DNA from: Pseudodonghicola xiamenensis DSM 18339 | Lineage (GTDB): Bacteria; Pseudomonadota; Alphaproteobacteria; Rhodobacterales; Rhodobacteraceae | Assembly (NCBI RefSeq): GCF_000429365.1 | Contig: NZ_AUBS01000003.1 | Span: 103,532 to 167,531 of the forward strand | Length of the DNA stretch: 64,000 nucleotides | Direction of reading: 5' to 3' | Shown here: in pieces, positions 50,920 through 59,884 of the stretch | Position numbering within the stretch: the stretch's first letter is position 1 | How the letters are laid out: each line of letters starts with the position of its first letter | Notes under the pieces: generated by a model | Database searches by the model: none | Seen by the model: the letters and a program-made list of their open reading frames with translations, nothing else | Told to the model about the DNA's origin: nothing | Made by a program: the position numbers and the translations under genes

Positions 50920-52032
50920 ATGAAACGGAAATCCCTTGCCGCACTGGTCGCGACGACGGCGCTGATCGCGCCGATGGCGATGGCCGAGGATATGGCGAAC
51001 GATATGACCCTGGTGAGCTGGGGCGGCGCCTATCAGAAATCCCAAGTGCGTGCCTATGCCGAGCCCTATGCCGCCATGCATCCCGAGGTAAAGATCGTTT
51101 GGGACGAAAGCTCGAACGAAGCGGTGGCCAAGCTGCGGGCGATGAACGAAGCCGGCAATATCACCTGGGATCTGGTCGATGTGGTCGCCGCCGATGCCAT
51201 CCGCCTGTGCGACGAAGGCTTGGCGATGGAATTTGATCCCGACACGCTGCTGGTGCCCGGCGATGACGGCACCCCGGCGTCGGAAGATTTCGGCGATCTG
51301 CTCGTGTCGGACTGCTTCATCCCGCAGATCGTCTATTCGACCACCTTCGGCTATCGGACCGACCTGGTGCCCGAGGGCGTCGAGCCGCCCAGCAGCGTTT
51401 GCGACGTTTTCGATCTTGAGAAATATCCGGGCAAGCGCGCGCTGGAGAAGCGCCCGATCAACAACATGGAATGGGCGCTTTACTGCGACGGCGTGGCCAA
51501 GGACGAAATCTATGACGTTCTGGCCACCGAAGAAGGTCAGGAAAAGGCTCTGGCCAAGCTCGACACCATCAAGGACAGCGTTGTCTGGTGGTCCGCCGGT
51601 GCCGATACGCCGCAGCTTCTGGCCGATGGCGAAGTCTTCATGGGCTCGACCTATAACGGTCGTCTGTTCTCGGTCATCGAAGAACAGCACCAGCCGGTTG
51701 CCATGATGTGGGACATGCAGGTGTTCGATCTGGATGGTTGGATCATCCCGACCGGCCTGGCCGCTGATCGTCTCGCACGGACCGAAGATTTCGTGAAATT
51801 CGCCACAGACACCAAGCGTCTGGCGGATCAGGCGAAATACATCTCCTACGGTCCGGCGCGGAAATCTTCGGCACCTCTGGTCGGCAAGCACGCCGATCTG
51901 GGTATTGAGATGGCAGCGCATATGCCGACTGATCCGGCCAACGCCAAGAACACTCTTCTGTATAACTATGAATTCTGGGCGGATTATCGCGACGACATCG
52001 ACGCGAAATTCCAGGCCTGGCTGGCCAAGTAA
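50920..52032 (+). CDS. potD: Polyamine-type ABC transporter, periplasmic binding protein
   Basis: This 370-residue secreted protein has a signal peptide (about 1-22, ending AMAE). A bacterial extracellular solute-binding fold of the PotD/PotF class follows: MTLVSWGGAYQKSQVRAYAE, WDLVDVVAADAIRLCDEG, GYRTDLVPEG and MGSTYNGRLFSVIEE. Acidic residues that bind polyamine ammonium groups in PotD are not all obvious here, so the ligand may be another amine or cation. GGAG precedes ATG 50920. A strong hairpin follows the stop and separates it from the permease genes, as is usual for abundant binding proteins. Confidence 0.92.
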   Translation: MKRKSLAALVATTALIAPMAMAEDMANDMTLVSWGGAYQKSQVRAYAEPYAAMHPEVKIVWDESSNEAVAKLRAMNEAGNITWDLVDVVAADAIRLCDEGLAMEFDPDTLLVPGDDGTPASEDFGDLLVSDCFIPQIVYSTTFGYRTDLVPEGVEPPSSVCDVFDLEKYPGKRALEKRPINNMEWALYCDGVAKDEIYDVLATEEGQEKALAKLDTIKDSVVWWSAGADTPQLLADGEVFMGSTYNGRLFSVIEEQHQPVAMMWDMQVFDLDGWIIPTGLAADRLARTEDFVKFATDTKRLADQAKYISYGPARKSSAPLVGKHADLGIEMAAHMPTDPANAKNTLLYNYEFWADYRDDIDAKFQAWLAK

Positions 52033-52052
52033 TCGGCAGTTTCCTTTGAAAC

Positions 52053-52077
52053 GGAAGGGACCCGCCGGGTCCCTTCC
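52053..52077 (+). terminator. Intercistronic hairpin between potD and potB (probable attenuator)
   Basis: GGAAGGGACCCG and CGGGTCCCTTCC form an 11 to 12-pair stem with a tiny loop, 21 bases past the potD stop and 105 bases before the next gene. No T-run follows. It would fit mRNA stabilisation of potD or partial termination, giving more binding protein than permease. Confidence 0.65.
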
Positions 52078-52182
52078 CTGACGTCCAAGATTGTCCGGTA
52101 GGTCGTGTTCTGCCGGTGGCGTAGCTGCGCATGGTGCAGCGCGTGACTCCCACAGCATCCCGCGATGGAGGGAAAAGACAGC

Positions 52183-53736
52183 ATGAGCGACACCGAAGCA
52201 CAGGCAGGCCCGGTTCTGGCCGCCGATGGCACGCCCCTGAAACGCAGCCTTGCCCGGGCCCTCAGGATGCAGAAGCTGCGGGCGCTGGCTTTGATCGCGC
52301 CGCTTCTGATCTTCGTGCTGATCACCTTTATCGCACCGATCACCGACATGCTGCTGCGGTCGGTCAAGAACGAAATCGTCGTCGATGTCTTGCCCGAAAC
52401 CGTGGCGCAGCTTCAAAGCTGGGATGTCGACAGCACGGCCCCCCCTTCGGAAGCGGTGTTTTCCGCCTTCTACATCGACATGGTTCTGGCTGAGGAGCAA
52501 AAGCTGCACACCAGGCTCGGCACCCGGTTGAACTATGAAAAGACGGGGCTGTCTTCGCTGTTCCGTAAGACCGGCCGCCGCGTCGGTCGGTTCGATACCG
52601 ATGTCTATACCGACCAAATCGTGGCGCTGGATCCCGCCTGGAAAGAGCCCGCAACCTGGGCCGCCATGATGGCGGACAAGGCCGATCGTGGCGCGCTGCC
52701 GCTGACCGCGCGCACCTGGGACCGCTGGGCCGATTATCTGAACAGCGAAGGCAAGGACCCCGCCAAGACCAAGGTGGAAGATTTCCTGTTCACCGCGCTT
52801 TACCTTGATCTCGCCGCCGGCAATGCGAAATCTGTGGCCGATCCTCGCATCGCCGCGGCGGCTGCGGCCGCTCCGGGGTTCGAGACCGTGGATATCCGCA
52901 GCCAATTCGCCAAGGCCGACAAGGACTGGCTGGACCCGGCGGTCTGGCAGACCATCAAGATTTTCTCGTCACGTTTCACCAACGGGTATTTCCTGAATGC
53001 GGTCGATCTGCAGAAGGGCCCCGACGGGATCGAGCCCCGGCCGGAAAGCCAGCAGATCTATCTGATGCTGTTCAAGCGCACCCTGTTCATGAGCCTGGTG
53101 ATCACTGGTTCCTGTATCCTGCTGGGTTATCCGGTGGCCTGGATTCTGGCCAATCTGCCGTCGCGCACCGCCAACCTGCTGATGATCCTTGTGCTGCTGC
53201 CGTTTTGGACCTCGCTTCTGGTGCGGACCTCGGCCTGGAAGGTGATGCTGCAGCAACAGGGGGTGATCAACGATGTGCTGGTCTGGCTGGGGATCGTCGA
53301 CGATGCGCACCGGCTGGTGATGATCAACAATCAGTTCGGCACCATCGTGGCGATGACGCATATCCTGCTGCCCTTCATGATCCTGCCGCTCTATTCAGTG
53401 ATGCAGACCATCCCGCCCAGCTATCTGCGCGCGGCAAAATCGCTCGGCGCCACCAACTGGACGGCGTTCTGGCGGGTCTATTTCCCGCAAAGCGTGCCCG
53501 GCATCGGCGCTGGCTCGATCCTCGTCTTCATCCTGGCGATCGGCTACTACATCACGCCCGAAATCGTCGGTGGCACCACCGGCACCTTCATCTCGAACCG
53601 GATCGCCTATCACATCTCCAGCTCGCTGAACTGGGGGCTTGGGGCGGCGTTGGGCTCAATCCTTCTGGGGGTCGTGCTGCTGCTCTACTGGATTTACGAC
53701 AAGATCGTCGGCATCGACAATGTGAAGCTGGGGTAA
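52183..53736 (+). CDS. potB: Polyamine-type ABC transporter permease (PotB-like) with large insert
   Basis: This 517-residue permease is almost twice the usual 280-300. TM1 lies at about 26-50. Then comes a roughly 230-residue, largely hydrophilic segment (about 60-290) that should sit in the periplasm. The remaining five helices (from about 300) follow with the ABC permease EAA-type loop AAKSLGATNWTAFWRVYFPQ. The transmembrane core otherwise matches PotB/PotH. I see no domain I can name in the insert; it is rich in Asp, Ala and Trp and could help dock the binding protein. ATG 52183 follows GGAGGGAAAAG. The gene is followed by the second permease gene after 57 bases. Confidence 0.9.
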   Translation: MSDTEAQAGPVLAADGTPLKRSLARALRMQKLRALALIAPLLIFVLITFIAPITDMLLRSVKNEIVVDVLPETVAQLQSWDVDSTAPPSEAVFSAFYIDMVLAEEQKLHTRLGTRLNYEKTGLSSLFRKTGRRVGRFDTDVYTDQIVALDPAWKEPATWAAMMADKADRGALPLTARTWDRWADYLNSEGKDPAKTKVEDFLFTALYLDLAAGNAKSVADPRIAAAAAAAPGFETVDIRSQFAKADKDWLDPAVWQTIKIFSSRFTNGYFLNAVDLQKGPDGIEPRPESQQIYLMLFKRTLFMSLVITGSCILLGYPVAWILANLPSRTANLLMILVLLPFWTSLLVRTSAWKVMLQQQGVINDVLVWLGIVDDAHRLVMINNQFGTIVAMTHILLPFMILPLYSVMQTIPPSYLRAAKSLGATNWTAFWRVYFPQSVPGIGAGSILVFILAIGYYITPEIVGGTTGTFISNRIAYHISSSLNWGLGAALGSILLGVVLLLYWIYDKIVGIDNVKLG

Positions 53737-53793
53737 CTCTATGACGCAACATAAGAAAACCCGAAAACTTCAAGCTGACATGGGAGCTGACAG

Positions 53794-54972
53794 GTGACCG
53801 CACTGACTCCGATTTCACGTAAACCCGTCAGCTTCTATGTGCCGGTGGTGGCCGCCGCTGGGGCGTTGGCTGGTCTCTTCATCGGAACCGCGCAGGGCAG
53901 CGGCCTGCTGGGTATCCTCATCGGCGGGCTGGTGATCGCCGCGCTGGCCTGGGCGGCGACACAGCTCGTCCCCAGTGAAAAGGCCGCGCGCTGGGGCCTC
54001 GCGATCCTCTTCGCCGGCGGTGGTGCCCTGCTGGGAGGTCTGCCCGGCGGAATCGTCGGCGCCGCCTTCGGCTGGTTCTTCGGCTGGTTTTCCTTCTGGC
54101 TCTACGAAGGCCGTTATCGCGCTCGCATCGCCCCCTATCTGACCCCGGGGCAAGTGCTGTGGCATTACAGTTTCCGGGTGATCTGCGGCGCCATTCTCAT
54201 CTTTCTGATCACGCCGATTCTGGTGGTCATGCCGCTCAGCTTCAATGCCGAGAATTTCTTCACCTTCACCCCGGAAATGCTGAGGCTGGATCCGGCGGGG
54301 TATTCGCTCAAGCACTACCGCGACTTCTTCACCAACAGCGACTGGCAGCACGCGCTGTGGAATTCGGTCAAGATCGCACCGGCGGCGACGATCCTGTCGG
54401 TCAGTTTCGGCACCCTGGCGGCGATTGGGCTCAGTTCGGAACATGTGCCGTTTCGCCGGAGCATCATGGCGATCCTGATCTCGCCGATGATCGTGCCGCT
54501 GATCATCTCGGCGGCGGGGATGTATTTCTTCTATTCCCGCATCGGTCTGCAGGGCACTTATATCGGCGTCGTGCTGGCCCATGCGGCGTTGGGTATCCCC
54601 TTCGTGATCATCACCGTGACCGCGACGCTGGTGGGGTTCGACCGCTCTTTGACCCGGGCGGCGGCCAATATGGGGGCCGATCCGGTCACCACCTTCTTCC
54701 GGGTGCAGATGCCGCTGATCATGCCGGGTGTGATCTCGGGCGGGCTCTTTGCCTTCATCACCTCGTTTGACGAGGTGGTCGTGGTGCTCTTCGTCGGCTC
54801 CGCTGGGCAAAAGACGCTGCCCTGGCAGATGTTCACCGGTCTGCGCGAACAGATCAGCCCGACGATCCTGGCGGTGGCAACCATCCTGGTGGGGATCTCC
54901 ATTGCGTTGCTGGCGACGGTCGAATTGCTGCGCCGGCGGTCAGAGCGGTTGCGGGGCATGTCGCCAAGCTGA
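53794..54972 (+). CDS. potC: Polyamine-type ABC transporter permease (PotC-like) with N-terminal extension
   Basis: This 392-residue permease has its C-terminal 270 residues as the PotC/PotI core, with the EAA loop AAANMGADPVTTFFRVQMPL. The first 110 or so residues form an extra Gly/Ala-rich hydrophobic region with about three additional helices (GILIGGLVIAALAWAATQLV and GGALLGGLPGGIVGAAFGWF). This is not part of the usual permease. The start is GTG 53794 after GGGAGCTGACAG. It is the last gene of the importer operon. A dispersed repeat (55041-55097) and the convergent transglycosylase gene follow. Confidence 0.9.
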   Translation: MTALTPISRKPVSFYVPVVAAAGALAGLFIGTAQGSGLLGILIGGLVIAALAWAATQLVPSEKAARWGLAILFAGGGALLGGLPGGIVGAAFGWFFGWFSFWLYEGRYRARIAPYLTPGQVLWHYSFRVICGAILIFLITPILVVMPLSFNAENFFTFTPEMLRLDPAGYSLKHYRDFFTNSDWQHALWNSVKIAPAATILSVSFGTLAAIGLSSEHVPFRRSIMAILISPMIVPLIISAAGMYFFYSRIGLQGTYIGVVLAHAALGIPFVIITVTATLVGFDRSLTRAAANMGADPVTTFFRVQMPLIMPGVISGGLFAFITSFDEVVVVLFVGSAGQKTLPWQMFTGLREQISPTILAVATILVGISIALLATVELLRRRSERLRGMSPS

Positions 54973-55040
54973 TCGTGTTTCGGGCCGGCTCAAGGCTGTG
55001 GAAACCGGGACAGACGGTGATCGTTGATCGCCTCTGCCCG

Positions 55041-55097
55041 GTCTTTTTTCTGGCTGAAAATATCCTCGCCGAAGGCCCGCGCCCCGTTAGGGGCGCG
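55041..55097 (-). repeat. Dispersed hairpin-box element, copy D
   Basis: Read on the reverse strand this is a GC hairpin CGCGCCCC-TAAC-GGGGCGCG (55078-55097). Then comes GGCCTTCGGCGAGGATATTT and TCAGCCAGAAAAAAGACC (55041-55073). The box is nearly identical to copies A and B at queG; the hairpin has the same position but different bases. It lies between convergent potC and the transglycosylase gene. Confidence 0.78.
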
Positions 55098-55105
55098 TTT
55101 CGGGC

Positions 55106-56470
55106 TCAGCGCATGCGCCTGAGCAGCTCGAGCGAGGGGTAGCCGTCAGGCAACAGCCCGTTGGCGATCTGATAGGCGCGCACCGCCGAGATCGTCAGCG
55201 GACCGATCCGGCCATCGACCTTCTGGGTGTCGTAACCGGCATGTGTCAGTCGCTGCTGCAGCTCCATCCGTTCGTCGAAGCTCAGGTTACGGTCGCCGCG
55301 CGGCCAGGCGGTGCGGATCGGTCCGGCGCCCTTGAGGCGGTCGGACAGATGCCCGACGCCGATCACATAGGCATCGGCCGCGTTATAGCGTTCGATCACC
55401 GCGAAATTGTCGAAGATCATGAAGGCAGCACCGCGGCCACCTGCGGGCAGCAGGATCGCTGCCTTGCCGTAATCGCGCACCGGCGCCCCGTTCAGCCCGA
55501 CCACGCCCAGACGGGCCCAGTCGGCGGGGGATTTGGTGATCTTGCGTTGTGCCAGCGCATAATCGAAACCGCGCGGCAGCCTGACCTCGACCCCCCAGGG
55601 CTGGCCCTTTGTCCAGCCGAAATGCGCCAGATAGGCGGCGGTCGAGGCCAACGCGTCGGTCGGGTCGTCTGACCAGATATCACGCCGCCCATCGCCGGTG
55701 AAATCCACCGCATGTTCCAGGAAGGACGAGGGCATGAATTGCGTGTGCCCCATGGCGCCGGCCCAGCTTCCGGTCATCTTGTCGGGGGTGATGTCGCCCG
55801 CCTGCAGGATCACCAGTGCGTCGATCAGCTGATCTTCGAAGAAATCGGCGCGCCGCCCCTCATAGGCCAGGGTGGCCAGAGACCGGATCACGTTGTTCTT
55901 GCCGCGGAAGGTGCCATAGGCGCTTTCCAGCCCCCAGACCGCCACCACGACCTCCTTGTCGACGCCGTATTTCCGTTCGATTCGGTTGAGTGCGGTGCGG
56001 TTCTGCTCCAGTGCGTCCTTGCCGTTGGCGATCCGCACGTCAGAGGCGGCACTGTCGAGATATTCCCAGATCGGTTTGCTGAATTCCGCCTGATTGCGAT
56101 CGCGGCGGATCACATCCTCGTCCAGCGTCACGCCGCGAAAGGCGCGGTCGAAAGTGGCCGGGCGAATGCCGCGGGCGGCGGCGCGGGATCGGAAACCGGT
56201 CAGCCATTGCTGAAAACCGGCGGCCTCCTGCGCACTGGGCATCGGCGGCACTGGGGCACTTGCCAGCCGCTGGGGGCGGATCGTCGGCCGCAACGACGAT
56301 TGCGGCGGCGTCACCCCGTCCGGGCCGTCATCTTCGGCCTTCACAAAGCTCGCTTGCTCAAACCTGAGCTGGGGCCGCTTTTCCGGAAAGAGAGAATGAT
56401 CGACTGCCTCTGCCGTGACCGACGTTCCGCCAAACAAGGCGAGCGTCGCGGCTCCAAACCAAACACGCAT
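55106..56470 (-). CDS. Lytic murein transglycosylase (MltB-like) with peptidoglycan-binding domain
   Basis: This 454-residue periplasmic enzyme has a signal peptide (about 1-20, no lipobox) and a Pro-rich linker. An SLT fold of MltB type (about 85-385) follows, with catalytic Glu in VWGLESAYGTFRGKNNVI, GSWAGAMGHTQFMPSS and DGRRDIWSDDPTDALASTAA. The C-terminal PG_binding_1 domain (about 390-454) ends QQRLTHAGYDTQKVDGRIG. It cleaves peptidoglycan glycan strands, forming 1,6-anhydro ends, in cell wall turnover. The gene is monocistronic and convergent with the ABC operon. Confidence 0.93.
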   Translation of the reverse strand: MRVWFGAATLALFGGTSVTAEAVDHSLFPEKRPQLRFEQASFVKAEDDGPDGVTPPQSSLRPTIRPQRLASAPVPPMPSAQEAAGFQQWLTGFRSRAAARGIRPATFDRAFRGVTLDEDVIRRDRNQAEFSKPIWEYLDSAASDVRIANGKDALEQNRTALNRIERKYGVDKEVVVAVWGLESAYGTFRGKNNVIRSLATLAYEGRRADFFEDQLIDALVILQAGDITPDKMTGSWAGAMGHTQFMPSSFLEHAVDFTGDGRRDIWSDDPTDALASTAAYLAHFGWTKGQPWGVEVRLPRGFDYALAQRKITKSPADWARLGVVGLNGAPVRDYGKAAILLPAGGRGAAFMIFDNFAVIERYNAADAYVIGVGHLSDRLKGAGPIRTAWPRGDRNLSFDERMELQQRLTHAGYDTQKVDGRIGPLTISAVRAYQIANGLLPDGYPSLELLRRMR

Positions 56471-56593
56471 CTTATTATCCCGCTTTCGAGTGGGTTCTTC
56501 TGCTCGAAGCTGAGTATACCGCGAAACAGGCGTTCAAGAAAGTGTCACGACTGGGACCGGCGCCCGGGCGCCGCAGGGGTGGCGCCGGGGCGG

Positions 56594-58843
56594 TCAGCGT
56601 CGCCGCAGCTTGCGTTTCAGCTTGTCGTCTTTCCGCTTGGATTTCACCATCTTGCGCTTTGGTGCCCCCCGGCGTGATGGCGCCGGTCCACGTGGCAGCG
56701 GCTTGTCGCCGAGTGACAGCAGTTCGAACTGCAGCCCGCCGGTGACGGCGGTGGCCTCGGTTAGCCGTACCGTGACCTCCTGGCCGAGCGCGATGGTCAG
56801 CCCGCTGTCCGATCCCATCAGCGTGCCGGCCTCGGCATCGAAATGAAAGAATTCGCGCCCCAGCGTGCGCACCGGGATCAGCCCGTCGGCGCCGGTCTCC
56901 TCCAGTTTCACGAATGCCCCGAAACGGGCGATACCGCTGATCCGGCCGGCGAATTCATTGCCGACCCGTTCCGACAGATAGGCCGCCAGATAGCGGTCCG
57001 TGGTGTCGCGTTCTGCCATCATCGAGCGCCGCTCGGTTTCCGAGATATGTTCGGCGGTCTTTTCCAACCGTTCGATCTCGTCAGCTGTCAGCCCATCGTT
57101 GCCCCAATGGTGGGCGGCAATCAGCGCTCGGTGGACGATCAGGTCCGCATAGCGCCGGATGGGTGAGGTGAAATGCGCATATTTCGCCAGCGCCAGGCCG
57201 AAATGGCCGAAGTTCTCAGGTGAATAATAGGCCTGCGCCATCGACCTGAGGGTCGAGATATTGATCAGCTCGGCCTCGTCGGTGCCGGCGGCCTGGTTCA
57301 ACAATGCGTTCAGGTGGCGGGTTTGCAGCACCTGCCCCTTGGCCAGGTTGAACCCGGCGCTCTGGGCGGTTTCGCGCAGTGCCTCGAGCTTCTTGGGGTC
57401 GGGTTCCTCATGCACCCTGAACAGCAGGGGAGAGCGTTTCTCGGTCAGGGTCTCGGCGGCCGCGACATTGGCGAGGATCATGAATTCCTCGATCAGCCGA
57501 TGCGCGTCGAGCCGGTCGCGGAAGGCGACCGATTGCACCTTGCCGTCATCACCGAGGATGATGCGGCGTTCGGGCAGGTCCAGATCCAGCGGCTGGCGCA
57601 GCTCTCGCGCCTGTTTCAGGGCATGATAGGCGGCGAACAGGGGTTTCAGCACATCATCCAGCAGCGGCCCGGTGCGGTCGTTCGGGGTGCCGTCGATGGC
57701 CTCTTGCACCTCGGCATAATTCAGCGAGGCGACCGAGCGCATCAGCCCGCGCAGGAACCGATGGCCGATCTTGTGGCCCTTGGCGTCGATCTGCATCCGC
57801 GCCACGAGGCAGGCGCGCGGCACGCCTTCATGCAGTGAACAGAGATCGCCCGACAGCCGGTCAGGCAGCATCGGCACCACCCGGTCGGGGAAATAGCTGG
57901 AGTTGCCGCGCTTCCATGCCTCGCGGTCCAACGCGCTGCCAGGGCGGACATAGGCAGCAACATCGGCGATGGCGACCCAGATCACATGGCCGCCGGGATT
58001 TTTCGGATCGTCGTCGGCTTGGGCGAAACAGGCGTCGTCATGGTCGCGGGCATCGCTGGGGTCGATGGTGACCAGCGGCAGGTCGCGCAGATCCTCGCGC
58101 GCGCTCAGCCCGACCGGCTTGCAGCGGTCGGCCTCTTCGATCACCGCATCGGGAAAGGCGTCGGGGATGCCGTGCTGGTGGATTGCGATCAGCGACACCG
58201 CCTTGGGCGCGGTGGGATCGCCCAGCCTGTCGGTGATCCGGGCGCGCGGCAGGCCGATACGGGACTTGGGGCCGGATTGTTCGGCCTCGACCAGTTCACC
58301 CTCCTTGGCACCGTGGCGGGCGTCTTCGGGCACCAGCCATTCGCTGCTGCCGGATTTGTCGATCGGCACGATGCGGCCACCCTCTGCCCCCTGGCGGAAG
58401 ATGCCCAGGATGCGGCGCGGGTTCGATCCGATGCGGCGGATCAGCCGGGCCTCGTAATTGTGATCCTCTTCATGCACCGCGGTTAGCTTGGCAAGGATGC
58501 GGTCGCCTTCACCCAGGGCCGGGTCCGAGGCGCGCGGGATCACCAGCACGATGGGTTCCACCCCTTCGCCATGCCATTCCAGCGGCCGGGCGAACAGATC
58601 GCCGTCCTGATTGGGCGCCTTGACCTGCAGCACCGTCACCGGCGGCAGCCGGTCGGGATCGCGATAGGTGCGCTTGCGCTTTTCCAGATGTCCCTCACCC
58701 TCGAGCTCTTTCAGCACGCGCTTGAGGTCGATCCGGTCCGATCCCTTGATCCCGAATGCCTTGGCGATGTCCCGTTTCGAGGACTGGGTGGGGTGGGCGG
58801 AAATCCAGTCGAGGATCTCCTGCTTCGAAGGGATGCGTGTCAT
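56594..58843 (-). CDS. rnr: Ribonuclease R
   Basis: This 749-residue 3'-5' exoribonuclease starts with a winged-helix RNase R domain (KQEILDWISAHPTQSS). Cold-shock domains follow, then the RNB catalytic domain with ITIDPSDARDHDDA-type metal aspartates (VTIDPSDARDHDDACFA). A C-terminal S1 domain (GRISGIARFGAFVKL) and a basic Lys/Arg tail complete it. It degrades structured RNA. It is last in the dapE-GNAT-DUF2064-rnr run on this strand, 31 bases after the DUF2064 gene. ATG 58843 gives MTRIPSKQE, the normal start. The C-terminal tail ends KRKLRRR, fitting the basic RNA-binding region. Confidence 0.97.
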   Translation of the reverse strand: MTRIPSKQEILDWISAHPTQSSKRDIAKAFGIKGSDRIDLKRVLKELEGEGHLEKRKRTYRDPDRLPPVTVLQVKAPNQDGDLFARPLEWHGEGVEPIVLVIPRASDPALGEGDRILAKLTAVHEEDHNYEARLIRRIGSNPRRILGIFRQGAEGGRIVPIDKSGSSEWLVPEDARHGAKEGELVEAEQSGPKSRIGLPRARITDRLGDPTAPKAVSLIAIHQHGIPDAFPDAVIEEADRCKPVGLSAREDLRDLPLVTIDPSDARDHDDACFAQADDDPKNPGGHVIWVAIADVAAYVRPGSALDREAWKRGNSSYFPDRVVPMLPDRLSGDLCSLHEGVPRACLVARMQIDAKGHKIGHRFLRGLMRSVASLNYAEVQEAIDGTPNDRTGPLLDDVLKPLFAAYHALKQARELRQPLDLDLPERRIILGDDGKVQSVAFRDRLDAHRLIEEFMILANVAAAETLTEKRSPLLFRVHEEPDPKKLEALRETAQSAGFNLAKGQVLQTRHLNALLNQAAGTDEAELINISTLRSMAQAYYSPENFGHFGLALAKYAHFTSPIRRYADLIVHRALIAAHHWGNDGLTADEIERLEKTAEHISETERRSMMAERDTTDRYLAAYLSERVGNEFAGRISGIARFGAFVKLEETGADGLIPVRTLGREFFHFDAEAGTLMGSDSGLTIALGQEVTVRLTEATAVTGGLQFELLSLGDKPLPRGPAPSRRGAPKRKMVKSKRKDDKLKRKLRRR

Positions 58844-58874
58844 GATTTCGGCCTATCACTTCGGCGCTGCGGCG

Positions 58875-59459
58875 TCATTTGAAATCGGCGGCAGTGTCGA
58901 TGTCGCGCAGCCGGTCGGTCAGCGCGATACGCAGGCCGGGCAGGGTGGCGATGCTGTCGGCAAGCGCATGCCGGCTGGACCATCGGGCGCCCTTGAAGGT
59001 GTCGCGCGGCAGCCGGGCCGGGTGGCGGGCGCCGACCAGCCAGAAGCCGCCATCCGGTGCCGGGCCGAAGACTGCGTCGTGATCGCCAAGCGCGGCAAAG
59101 GCGCGGGCGATATGGGCGCGGGTTATGGCGGGGATGTCCGACCCGATCAGGCAGACCGGCCCTTGGCTGGCGCGGCCCTCAGGCCGCTGCAACCCTCGCA
59201 GCATCCGCGGCCCCAGATCGCCTGGCCCCTGTGGCTGGCGGGCCAGATCGGCGGTCCAGACCCGCGATCCTATGGCTCGGTCCGGGCTGACCGCCAGAAC
59301 GATCCGCCAGCGCGGATCGCGCAGCCGGCGGAGCAGGCGTGCAGATTGGTGACGATACCACCAGGCCGCCGGAATCATGCCGATCTGCCGCCCCAGCCGG
59401 GTCTTGACCTGCCCCGGGCGCGGTTCCTTCAGCATGATGACCAGGGTCCCCGGCCTCAC
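58875..59459 (-). CDS. DUF2064 (TIGR04282-like) glycosyltransferase-fold protein
   Basis: This 194-residue protein of the GT-A-like DUF2064 family has LVIMLKEPRPGQVKTRLGR at the N-terminus (nucleotide-binding P-loop-like segment). It also has VCLIGSDIPAITRAHIARAF with the DxD-like acidic pair and FGPAPDGGFWLVGA. Relatives lie near arsenosugar or thiol-linked genes, but the substrate here is unknown. The start is GTG 59459, overlapping the GNAT stop by four bases (GTGA). It is one of four same-strand genes from dapE to rnr. Confidence 0.87.
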   Translation of the reverse strand: MRPGTLVIMLKEPRPGQVKTRLGRQIGMIPAAWWYRHQSARLLRRLRDPRWRIVLAVSPDRAIGSRVWTADLARQPQGPGDLGPRMLRGLQRPEGRASQGPVCLIGSDIPAITRAHIARAFAALGDHDAVFGPAPDGGFWLVGARHPARLPRDTFKGARWSSRHALADSIATLPGLRIALTDRLRDIDTAADFK

Positions 59460-59884
59460 CCCGCCGCGCGCTCCATCGACCGGTGCGGGATGCCCTCGTC
59501 GTCATAGACGGGCCCATAGGCCAAAAACCCCAGCCCCTCGTAGAATCCAAGGACCGGGACCTGGGCGCTGAGCCTGATCTTGTCGATGCTGGGGCCGGCC
59601 TCGATGGCGGTAAGGGCGGCGCGCATCAGCGCGGCCCCCAATCCCTTGCCGCGTGCCGACTGGCGCAGGCAGACCCGGCCGATGCGGGCATCGGGCGCCT
59701 CGTAAAGGATGCGCAGGGTGCCGATCGGCTCCTCCCCCTCCAGCATCAAAAGATGGGTGGCGAGATCGTCCGCCGCGTCGATCTCGCTTTCCGGGGTGAC
59801 GCCCTGTTCGTCGACGAATACCTCGAAACGCAGATCGTAACAGGCCTGGCGTTCTGCAGCGGTGCGCGCCTCGACGATTCTCAT
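59456..59884 (-). CDS. GNAT-family N-acetyltransferase
   Basis: This 142-residue acetyltransferase has [20 protein letters not shown] as the acetyl-CoA pyrophosphate-binding motif A (RxxGxG/A), preceded by GTLRILYE and followed by [16 protein letters not shown]. It is the ElaA-like size class. The substrate is unknown. ATG 59884 overlaps the dapE stop by four bases, so it is translationally coupled. A longer open frame upstream lies within dapE and is not conserved. Confidence 0.88.
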   Translation of the reverse strand: MRIVEARTAAERQACYDLRFEVFVDEQGVTPESEIDAADDLATHLLMLEGEEPIGTLRILYEAPDARIGRVCLRQSARGKGLGAALMRAALTAIEAGPSIDKIRLSAQVPVLGFYEGLGFLAYGPVYDDEGIPHRSMERAAG

